From positions 1 to 33,838 of the forward strand of contig DATJOJ010000070.1 of the NCBI GenBank assembly GCA_035507035.1: 33,838 nt of DNA, read 5' to 3'. Shown here piece by piece: positions 27,101 to 33,279 of this stretch; position 1 is the first letter of the stretch, and each line of letters begins with the position of its first letter. Both the position numbers and the translations under genes were made by a program. The notes under the pieces are model-generated. The model ran no database searches and was not told where the DNA came from. It saw only the letters and a program-made list of their open reading frames with translations. Source of the DNA: DATJOJ01 sp035507035 (GTDB taxonomy: Bacteria > Acidobacteriota > Terriglobia > Terriglobales > Acidobacteriaceae).

Positions 27101-28653
27101 AGGTGATCGATGTCATCCACCGCGCCGATGTTCTTCCGAAGCTTCAGCAAGTAACGAATCGTTGCATAGAAATCTTCCGGCTCAAGCGTGCGGTTCTCGA
27201 GGTTCGTGGCATCGTTCTTCTCGAACAGCTTGATGTTGAACTTCAGGCGGCCCACGCGCGAGAAATCGTACTTGCGTGGATCGAAGAACATGCCGTGGAA
27301 CAAGGCCGTAGCCGTATCGAGCGTCGGCGGATCGCCCGGACGCAGCTTGCGGTAAATCTCGATCAGCGCTTCCTGAGGCGTATCTACCGAGTCACGCTTT
27401 AGCGTCTGGCTAATGACCGTACCCACATCGTCGCGTTCGGGGAAGAACAGGTTCAGTTCAACCACACCTGCCGATTCGATAATTTTCGACAGCTTGTCGG
27501 CCGTTAATTCGGCGTTTGCTTCGAGCAGGACTTCGCCCGTCGTGGTATCGACTACATCGCTTGCCGTCCACGCGCCTTCGAGATCGGTAACGTCAACTTC
27601 GATTTCGCTGATCTTCGCTTTTTGAATTTCCTTCAGCACTGCACCCGTGATCTTTCGTCCAGAGTGCGCGACCTCGTCGCCCGACTTGCTCTTGATGCTA
27701 TGGGCGAGCTTCATACCGACCAGGTTCGTCGCCTTCTCGCCGGCAGGATCGAGCGTCCAAAAAAGCTTCTTGTCGCGAATCGCCAGCCGGTCGACCGTGT
27801 AGAACGTTCGCAGAATGTCCTCGCTCGAACGCAGTCCCAAAGCGCGCAGGAAAATCGTACCCAGGAACTTGCGCTTGCGGTCGATGCGCACATACAGGAC
27901 GTTCTTCTGGTCGTATTCAAACTCAACCCACGATCCGCGATAGGGAATGATCTTGCCCAGGAAGTAGGTGCGATTGTTCGCGGTCTCGAAGAACACGCCC
28001 GGAGAGCGGTGCAACTGGCTGACGATCACGCGCTCGGTGCCATTAATAATGAAGGTGCCGTTATCGGTCATCAGCGGCACATCGCCAAAAAACACTTCCT
28101 GCTCTTTGATGTCGCGAATGGAGCGGTTGCCGGTCTCGGCGTCTTTGTCAAAAATCGTTAACCGCATCGTGACCTTGAGTGGCGCGGAGTAAGTCATGCC
28201 GCGCTCTTCGCACTCGGCCACGTCGTATTTGAGTTGCAGCCCGACTGGGTCGCCGCACTTGTTGCAGAAATCCGGCGTATTTGCGTTGTACGTGCCGCAC
28301 TTGGTGCAAAGCACGTCGCCGGGATGGAATGGGTCGGTGATGACCGTCGATCCGCAGTTCTTACAAGTAGTGCGGAGGTGGTGCAGTCCTTTGAGGTGGC
28401 CGCACTTGCACTCCCAGTTGCCGATCGCGTAATCCACGAACTCCAGTTGCGAAACGTTGCGGAAGTCGGTAATCGGAAACACCGACTGAAACACCGCCTG
28501 CAGTCCGCCATCTTCGCGTTCGCTCGGCAAGCGGTCCATCTGCAGGAAGCGGTCGTAGGAGCGCTTTTGTACCTCGATCAAGTTGGGAATCTTGATGGTT
28601 GCCGGAATTTTGGAAAAATCGAAGCGTGTGCGGAATCCGTTGCTCTTTGACAT
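24184..28653 (-). CDS. rpoB: RNA polymerase subunit beta (RpoB) with N-terminal double zinc-ribbon insertion
   Basis: The 1489-residue beta subunit, about 150 residues longer than in E. coli. The core is ordinary: [19 protein letters not shown], the rifampicin region [20 protein letters not shown] plus [53 protein letters not shown] with the acidic pair near the active site, and [13 protein letters not shown]. The drug-binding residues visible look wild type. Unusual is a segment at residues 79-139 with C82/C84, C97/C100, C116/C119 and C130/C133 inserted where E. coli has only YRLGEPVFDVQE; around it the flanking sequence (EFVDYAIG before, [19 protein letters not shown] after) is standard. 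The ATG follows GGAG at eight bases. See findings. Confidence 0.98.
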   Translation of the reverse strand: [1489 protein letters not shown]

Positions 28654-28913
28654 TCAGATGACTCCAACTTTCATGCGCGGCGGCCCATTGCGGGCCCCGC
28701 GAAATGTTAAGGCGCAGCCGACGCGCCGGAACCTCAATGACAGGAAAGCGTGGACAAACGACTAAGCGCCCGTAAGGACATGCGTCCCCTCAGGCGCCGT
28801 GTGCGGCGTTTTGCCTGTGTTGAAATGTGTCGTTTCCGCGCCAGTATCTAAGGCCTGTTCCCGTTTCGCCCTGCCCGCGAAACAGTTGCCAACTCGTTCC
28901 CGCGACCACGCGC

Positions 28914-28942
28914 CTTATACAACAGCTTGAGGACGCAGTCAA
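28914..28942 (-). promoter_or_regulatory. Internal sigma-70-like promoter for rpoBC
   Basis: On the - strand, TTGACT (complement of 28937-28942), a 17-bp spacer and TATAAG (complement of 28914-28919). The predicted start is near 28907, giving a leader of about 250 nt before rpoB. Confidence 0.7.
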
Positions 28943-29042
28943 CCCGATGCAGTTCGCGTCGTTATTACTGTAGATGCTAACACCAACGCGAAAGCTTCAC
29001 CAGATAGATCGTTGTAACTCCTTAAACTTGCATTCAAGCGAG

Positions 29043-29062
29043 GCCGGGTGTCACCACCCGGC
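29043..29062 (-). promoter_or_regulatory. Stem-loop after rplL, possible attenuator
   Basis: A perfect 8-bp stem, GCCGGGTG/CACCCGGC with a 4-base loop, lies 42 bp past the rplL stop. No T-run follows. In E. coli the rplL-rpoB gap holds an attenuator and RNase III site; this is placed likewise, but function is inferred. Confidence 0.5.
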
Positions 29063-29103
29063 TCCCTGTCGAATTGATGCCGCCAAGACGCCGTGGAACG
29101 CGG

Positions 29104-29484
29104 CTACTTCACTTCCACAGTCGCCCCTGCTTCGGCGAACTTCTTCTTGATGCTCTCCGCTTCGTCCTTGGAGACGCCTTCCTTCACCGTCTTGGGAGCG
29201 CCATCGACTAAGTCCTTGGCCTCCTTCAGGCCCAAGCTGGTGACTTCGCGTACCGCCTTGATGACGTTGATCTTGTTCGCGCCCACATCCTTCAGAACGA
29301 CCGTGAATTCGGTCTTTTCCTCGGCCGGAGCCGCCGCGGCTGCTCCACCCCCGCCTGCCATGACCACCGGGGCTGCGGCCGCCGCCGAAACTCCGAGCTT
29401 CTCTTCCAATCTCTTCACCAGAGCCGCCGCATCGAGCAACGACAACCCTACAATTTGATCTTCTAACTGCTGCAAATCCGCCAT
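29104..29484 (-). CDS. rplL: 50S ribosomal protein L7/L12
   Basis: The multicopy stalk protein that recruits translation GTPases. The 126 residues have the usual parts: N-terminal dimerisation helices (QQLEDQIVGLSLLDAAALVK), an Ala/Gly-rich hinge at about 34-55 (AAAAAPVVMAGGGGAAAAAP) and the C-terminal domain (EFTVVLKDVGANKINVIKAV, then LGLKEAKDLVDGAPKTVKEG). The ATG has GGAG upstream. It is 193 bp downstream of rplJ, longer than usual for this pair, and ends 450 bp before rpoB. Confidence 0.98.
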   Translation of the reverse strand: MADLQQLEDQIVGLSLLDAAALVKRLEEKLGVSAAAAAPVVMAGGGGAAAAAPAEEKTEFTVVLKDVGANKINVIKAVREVTSLGLKEAKDLVDGAPKTVKEGVSKDEAESIKKKFAEAGATVEVK

Positions 29485-29636
29485 GTCTGTTCTCCAGTCT
29501 TTGTAGTTATCAGTTTGCTGATTTCGTTATCCGTCAGCCAAGTTTCCAGTGCGACCAGCCTCGCTTCTCAGCGCCAGACAACGCCAAGATTCGAATCCCG
29601 CAACCCTTGACCACCTGATAACAGAACTCTTAGTTG

Positions 29637-29668
29637 GTAATTGAGTAATCGGGTGCCGACCCAATTAC
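29637..29668. repeat. Inverted repeat in the rplJ-rplL spacer
   Basis: GTAATTG (29637-29643) and CAATTAC (29662-29668) flank GGGT-GCCG-ACCC (29651-29662), giving a small nested hairpin about 10 bp after the rplJ stop. The rest of the 193-bp spacer (29485-29677) shows nothing I can name. Confidence 0.45.
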
Positions 29669-29677
29669 GCAACCTTG

Positions 29678-30211
29678 TTATGCCTCTTTAAACTTGTTTT
29701 CCTTCACGCCCTGGTTCACCACCACCGCCAGGTTCCGGCCGACAGCGTTCATCGCTGTCACCAAACGTTGCGCCGGAGCGTTGATCAGGAAGAGCAGCTT
29801 CGCATAAATCTCTTCCTTCGCCGGCATCGTGGCCAGCGCCTTGATCTCATCGATCGAGATAACGCGCCCTTCAACCACACCCGCCTTGAAAGTAAATTCC
29901 GGATTGTCTTTGGCGTACTTCGACAGCGCCTTTGCCAATGCCACAGGATCGCCCGTCGTATAGGCAATCGAGGTTACGCCGGAAAGGTCCTTCAACACGC
30001 CTTCGGCTTTGGTGCCCTTGGCGGCGCGCTCAGCGAGGGTGTTCTTTACGACTGCGTACTTGGCGCCGGAACTCCGCAACGTCTTGCGCAGCTCAAAATC
30101 CTGCGCCACCGTGAGCTTGGCGTAGGTCGTCACCACCAGGCTTGACACCGCTTGCAGTTCTTTGCTCAGCTTCTCAATCTGTTCGGTCTTTTTCTCTCTT
30201 GTAACCGCCAT
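29678..30211 (-). CDS. rplJ: 50S ribosomal protein L10
   Basis: Base of the ribosomal stalk, to which L7/L12 dimers bind. The 177-residue protein begins MAVTREKKTEQIEKLSKELQ and has SLVVTTYAKLTVAQDFELRK, then RSSGAKYAVVKNTLAERAAK, both typical of L10, and a C-terminal helix (NLAVVVNQGVKENKFKE) for L7/L12 binding. ATG 30211 is used; the open frame begins two codons earlier at a TTG. Upstream lies a 71-bp spacer with two hairpins in which an L10-binding autoregulatory site would be expected by analogy with E. coli. Confidence 0.97.
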   Translation of the reverse strand: MAVTREKKTEQIEKLSKELQAVSSLVVTTYAKLTVAQDFELRKTLRSSGAKYAVVKNTLAERAAKGTKAEGVLKDLSGVTSIAYTTGDPVALAKALSKYAKDNPEFTFKAGVVEGRVISIDEIKALATMPAKEEIYAKLLFLINAPAQRLVTAMNAVGRNLAVVVNQGVKENKFKEA

Positions 30212-30238
30212 GTTCAATCCCCTTATCGTGTCACGTGG

Positions 30239-30277
30239 GGACAGCCGCCTAGGCTGTCCGGGCCGACCGCAGGTCGA
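30239..30277 (-). promoter_or_regulatory. Tandem hairpins in the rplA-rplJ spacer (candidate L10 leader)
   Basis: GGACAGCC (30239-30246) pairs with GGCTGTCC (30252-30259) around GCCTA, and next to it CGACC-GCA-GGTCG (30264-30276) forms a 5-bp stem. They lie between the rplA stop and rplJ start, where L10 binds its own mRNA in other bacteria. They may instead be a mobile palindromic repeat. Confidence 0.45.
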
Positions 30278-30282
30278 CAGTT

Positions 30283-30990
30283 CTAAACCTTCGCCGCCAC
30301 TTCCAACGGGCTGGTGTCAATCATGATCCCCGGCCCCATTGACGAGCTCAGATAGCAGCCCTTCACATACTTGCCCTTCGCCACCGTCGGCTTCGCCTTC
30401 ACCACGCTGGTGATCAGCACCGTCGCGTTCTCAATCAGTTTGTCGGGCGTAAAGGAAATCTTGCCTACCGGGCAATGCACCAGCGCCGTCTTGTCAGTGC
30501 GGAACTCCACTTTGCCGGCCTTTACTTCCTGGACCGCCTTCGCCACATCGAAGGTGACGGTCCCGGTCTTTGGGTTCGGCATCAGACCTTTCGGACCAAG
30601 AACTTTTCCCAACCGACCAACTGATTTCATAACGTCTGGCGTGGCAATCAGAGCGTCGAAATCGGTCCAGTTTTCCTTATTTATCTTCTCGACCATCTCT
30701 TCGCCGCCGACGAAATCCGCTCCGGCCTGCTCGGCTTCTTTGACCTTCTCGCCGGTTGCTATTACTAAAACCTTCTTCGATTTGCCGAGCCCATGCGGTA
30801 GAACCACCGTTCCACGAACCATCTGATCGGCGTGTTTGGGATCCACTCCCAAACGCATGGTGACTTCGACCGTCTCGTCGAACTTGGCGAACTTCACTTT
30901 CTGCAGCAGCGGCACCGCGTCTTTCAACAAATAGGGCCGCTGTTCCACCGCTTCCCGCGCCTTGGTAATGTTTTTCCCTGACTTTTTCAT
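30283..30990 (-). CDS. rplA: 50S ribosomal protein L1
   Basis: Binds 23S rRNA at the mobile stalk near the E site, and often represses its own operon. The 235-residue protein has normal family length and motifs: AKFDETVEVTMRLGVDPKHA, then QMVRGTVVLPHGLGKSKKVL, DALIATPDVMKSVGRLGKVL, GPKGLMPNPKTGTVT and the closing KGCYLSSSMGPGIMIDTS. ATG 30990 is chosen: it begins MKKSGKNITKARE, the expected N-terminus, with GAGG six bases upstream. A longer frame up to 31065 would run into the rplK spacer. rplK ends 77 bp upstream. Confidence 0.97.
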   Translation of the reverse strand: MKKSGKNITKAREAVEQRPYLLKDAVPLLQKVKFAKFDETVEVTMRLGVDPKHADQMVRGTVVLPHGLGKSKKVLVIATGEKVKEAEQAGADFVGGEEMVEKINKENWTDFDALIATPDVMKSVGRLGKVLGPKGLMPNPKTGTVTFDVAKAVQEVKAGKVEFRTDKTALVHCPVGKISFTPDKLIENATVLITSVVKAKPTVAKGKYVKGCYLSSSMGPGIMIDTSPLEVAAKV

Positions 30991-31067
30991 TTGTTTCCTC
31001 GTCTCCCACCGCTCATCGGCATTTCGAGGAGCCGTAGTATTGATGACTAAATCACAAAATTGCAAAA

Positions 31068-31499
31068 CTACCCAACCACCTCAATTCCCATCGACCGCGC
31101 CGTGCCCCGCACGCTCCGGATCGCCGACTCAACCGAAGCCGCATTCAAATCCGGCATCTTCTGCTTGGCAATGTCCTCGACCTGCTTAAGCGTCACCTTG
31201 CCGACCTTGTCCTTGTTCGGCGAGCCAGACCCCTTGGCGATCCCGGCGGCCCGTTTCAGCAGAATCGAAGCCGGCGGCGTCTTCGTAATGAAAGTGAACG
31301 AGCGGTCACTGTAAACGCTGACGACCACCGGAATGATCAGACCTTCGAGTTCCTTCGCGCCCGTCTTGGCGTTGAATTGCTTGCAGAACTCCATAATGTT
31401 GATCTGCGCCTGGCCCAACGCGGGCCCCACCGGCGGTGCCGGCGTCGCCTTGCCCGCCGCAATTTGTAACTTCACCGAACCTGTAACTTTTTTTGCCAT
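31068..31499 (-). CDS. rplK: 50S ribosomal protein L11
   Basis: Binds the GTPase-associated 23S rRNA region together with L10. The 143-residue protein starts MAKKVTGSVKLQIAAGKATP and contains APPVGPALGQAQINIMEFCK, the flexible-hinge proline region, and the C-terminal rRNA-binding domain (IAKQKMPDLNAASVESAIRS, then VRGTARSMGIEV). Length and motifs are normal. It is 48 bp downstream of the aspartic-protease-like gene, which separates it from nusG. Confidence 0.98.
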   Translation of the reverse strand: MAKKVTGSVKLQIAAGKATPAPPVGPALGQAQINIMEFCKQFNAKTGAKELEGLIIPVVVSVYSDRSFTFITKTPPASILLKRAAGIAKGSGSPNKDKVGKVTLKQVEDIAKQKMPDLNAASVESAIRSVRGTARSMGIEVVG

Positions 31500-31547
31500 A
31501 ATTTCAATCCAGGCCTGCTCAACCGATGCAGGTCAATTCAACTTCCT

Positions 31548-31922
31548 TTACTCCGTGATCGTCCCCAACGCCAAACCGATTGTCGGGACTAATTTCTTCT
31601 GGACCGGATCGGCTGCCAGGCCGAGCCCTTCGATTGTATGCGCACCTATCACTTCCATATCGCTGCGCTCAGCAATTACGACCGTATCCGGGCCGCTAAA
31701 TCCGTCGCTTCCGACCCAAACTGCCGCGGTGTCGCGCTCAATGATGGAACCATCCATCGCGCGAAATCCCATGCGACGCAATACTTGCGCCCCTACGCGC
31801 TCTAGCCGTTCGCGATGGATCCAGGAAAATGCGGCCCCGGTATCGACCATGGCCACAATTTCTTCCGTCCTCTCCGGAGCGCCGGGATTCCACACTCGCA
31901 ACTTGGCGCTGAAGGTACCCAT
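31548..31922 (-). CDS. Retropepsin-like clan AA aspartic protease, single domain
   Basis: A 124-residue protein with the single aspartic-protease lobe of the retropepsin-like (AF_0612-type) family. The catalytic motif is AMVDTGAAFSWI with D27; the following flap region GFRAMDGSIIERDTA and the C-terminal VIGAHTIEGLGLAADPVQKK complete the fold pattern, in which two such chains would dimerise. No signal peptide or membrane segment is seen. It starts 7 bp after the nusG stop, with AGGTGG overlapping that stop, and ends 48 bp before rplK. It is therefore in the ribosomal-protein operon, where such a gene is not part of the usual set. The substrate is unknown, and protease activity is inferred from the motif only. 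Confidence 0.85.
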   Translation of the reverse strand: MGTFSAKLRVWNPGAPERTEEIVAMVDTGAAFSWIHRERLERVGAQVLRRMGFRAMDGSIIERDTAAVWVGSDGFSGPDTVVIAERSDMEVIGAHTIEGLGLAADPVQKKLVPTIGLALGTITE

Positions 31923-31929
31923 AAACCAC

Positions 31930-32586
31930 CTACGCCACTTTTTCTACTTGATTGAATTCCAGCTCCACCGGAGTCGACCGTCCGAAGATAGTCACCATCA
32001 CTTTTAGCGTCTCCCGGTCTTCGTTCACCTCGTCCACTACTCCGGTAAAGCTGGCGAACGGCCCTTCGGTAATTCGAACAGACTCGTTCTTTTCAAACTT
32101 GACTTTCAGCTTAGGCTTATCTCTCGCCTCATCGACCCGATAGACGATGTGCTGAACCTCTTCCTCGGAGAGCGGTGTCGGCTGCTGCCCAGTGCCAACG
32201 AATCCCGTCACCCGCGGCGTCGCCTTTACCACGTGCCAAACGTGGTCGTCCATGTCCATCTCGACGAGCACGTATCCCGGATAGAACATGCGCTCGCTGG
32301 TGTACTTCTTGCCGCCACGAACTTCAGTGACCGCTTCCGTCGGAATCAGCACTCGGCCAATTTTGTCCTGCAGGCCAAACGCTTGTACGCGCGTCTCGAG
32401 CGACTCCTTCACCTTACGCTCGAACCCAGAATACGAGTGGATGATGTACCACTTCATATTGGGATTACGCGGCGTTTCCGTCGCTGCACCAGCCTCGGGA
32501 GCTTGCGCTTCGTTTTCCCCAGTTGCTTGTTTTTCTTCGTCCGCCATTGGGTGCTCTAACACCTGCGCTGCATTTTTCTTTGTCAT
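31930..32586 (-). CDS. nusG: Transcription elongation/antitermination factor NusG
   Basis: Binds the RNA polymerase clamp to suppress pausing, and links to Rho or ribosomal protein S10. The 218-residue protein has the NGN domain from residue 44 (MKWYIIHSYSGFERKVKESL, then RMFYPGYVLVEMDMDD and TPRVTGFVG) and a C-terminal KOW domain (VRITEGPFASFTGVVDEVNE). The N-terminal 43 residues are acidic and rich in Ala and Glu and are longer than in E. coli. ATG 32586 overlaps the secE stop in ATGA, which supports this start; ATG 32547 (MADEEKQ) is an alternative. It is followed by the protease-like gene and then rplK. Confidence 0.97.
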   Translation of the reverse strand: MTKKNAAQVLEHPMADEEKQATGENEAQAPEAGAATETPRNPNMKWYIIHSYSGFERKVKESLETRVQAFGLQDKIGRVLIPTEAVTEVRGGKKYTSERMFYPGYVLVEMDMDDHVWHVVKATPRVTGFVGTGQQPTPLSEEEVQHIVYRVDEARDKPKLKVKFEKNESVRITEGPFASFTGVVDEVNEDRETLKVMVTIFGRSTPVELEFNQVEKVA

Positions 32587-32831
32587 CGATGCGTCAGATA
32601 CTTGAACAAATAATTAATCGCGTTGCCGATCGTATTGTCGACAATCCAGAAATACAGCCCGAACAGGAAAACCGTAATGATGACCACAATCGTCGTGGCG
32701 CGGACATCCTTATACGAGGGCGCGGTAACTTTCCGCATCTCCGTCCGCACATCGTTGTAAAAAGTCTTGACTCGTTCCGGCCAGGATTTGACCGACGTCA
32801 TCAGCTGGTTTTGTTCCGTCATTGTGGCCAT
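32583..32831 (-). CDS. secE: Preprotein translocase subunit SecE
   Basis: Essential subunit of the SecYEG channel. The 82-residue protein is a single-span form: an amphipathic helix with WPERVKTFYNDVRTEMRKVT and PSYKDVRATTIVVIITVFLF leading into one membrane segment, then a short C-terminus. Starts at 32831 (MATMTEQ) and 32822 (MTEQNQL) are both possible; 32831 is used. Overlap of its TGA with the nusG ATG (ATGA) indicates translational coupling. It follows tRNA-Trp by 49 bp. Confidence 0.95.
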   Translation of the reverse strand: MATMTEQNQLMTSVKSWPERVKTFYNDVRTEMRKVTAPSYKDVRATTIVVIITVFLFGLYFWIVDNTIGNAINYLFKYLTHR

Positions 32832-32880
32832 CTTCAACTTCTCTCTTCCTGCTGCTTCGTTCGTTCTAACTCCAAAACTC

Positions 32881-32956
32881 TGGCAGGGGCGGAGGGATTC
32901 GAACCCCCAAGTTCGGTTTTGGAGACCGACAGTTTAACCGTTGAGCTTACGCCCCT
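32881..32956 (-). tRNA. trnW: tRNA-Trp (anticodon CCA)
   Basis: A 76-nt tRNA with the 3' CCA encoded. Acceptor arms AGGGGCG/CGCCCCT (7 bp), discriminator G, anticodon stem TCGGT/ACCGA around the loop CTCCAAA, giving anticodon CCA for UGG codons, and T arm GGGGGTTCGAATCCCTC. It sits between rpmG and secE, a well-known position for tRNA-Trp in the tuf-secE-nusG cluster. Confidence 0.97.
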
Positions 32957-32965
32957 GTTCGTGTA

Positions 32966-32986
32966 GCGCGGACGCCTCGTCCGCGC
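32966..32986. repeat. Perfect hairpin between rpmG and tRNA-Trp
   Basis: GCGCGGACG (32966-32974) and CGTCCGCGC (32978-32986) form a perfect 9-bp GC-rich stem with a 3-base loop. It lies 4 bp after the rpmG stop and 9 bp before the 5' end of the tRNA. No T-run follows; it could mark a processing site or be a palindromic repeat. Confidence 0.6.
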
Positions 32987-32990
32987 ACCG

Positions 32991-33143
32991 TTATTTAACT
33001 TCTTTGTGCGGCGTATGCTTCCGGCAACGGCGGCAGAATTTCTTCATCTCCAACCGGTCCGGTGTAGTCTTGCGGTTCTTCGTCTTCGAATAGTTCCGCT
33101 CTTTGCAATCGCCGCACTGCATCGTAATGATCTCTCGGGGCAT
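32991..33143 (-). CDS. rpmG: 50S ribosomal protein L33, zinc-ribbon type
   Basis: A 50-residue ribosomal protein: MPREIITMQCGDCKERNYSK, then TKNRKTTPDRLEMKKFCRRC and RKHTPHKEVK. C10, C13, C37 and C40 are all present, so it is the zinc-binding (C+) form. The start ATG has AGGAG about 11 bases upstream. It is the usual gene between tuf and tRNA-Trp/secE and is probably co-transcribed with tuf. Confidence 0.97.
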   Translation of the reverse strand: MPREIITMQCGDCKERNYSKTKNRKTTPDRLEMKKFCRRCRKHTPHKEVK

Positions 33144-33182
33144 TTGAAAACCGCTCCTGACTGTGACTGAGAACCGAGAACT

Positions 33183-33196
33183 CAGAACCGGTTCTG
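33183..33196. repeat. 14-bp perfect palindrome in the tuf-rpmG spacer
   Basis: CAGAACCGGTTCTG is a perfect palindrome. Next to it, GTGAGTCTC-like GAGAACCGAGAACTCAGAACC repeats (33170-33189) and a GCAAAAG/CTTTTGC inverted pair (33221-33227, 33251-33257) fill the 136-bp gap between tuf and rpmG. The meaning is unknown. Confidence 0.45.
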
Positions 33197-33279
33197 CAAA
33201 TTCAAAATTAAGAAGTCAGAGTGCAAAAGCTACATTCCCGCTTTCCATTACTTTTGCATTCTTACTTCGAACTTCTCCG

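Larger units (their letters stand above)
28654..29103 (-). other. 450-bp rplL-rpoB spacer
   Basis: No gene is seen on either strand. In transcription order it holds a perfect hairpin just after rplL, a short CTTG-AATG-CAAG stem followed by TTTAAGG, a sigma-70-like promoter, a further leader of about 250 nt with a CGCCG-TGTG-CGGCG type hairpin (near 28797-28812) and a GC-rich imperfect hairpin (28679-28704) shortly before the rpoB start. Confidence 0.7.

Noticed and set aside
29043..29062. Full rho-independent terminator after rplL
   Set aside because: The stem is perfect but no T-run follows, so it is listed only as a possible attenuator.
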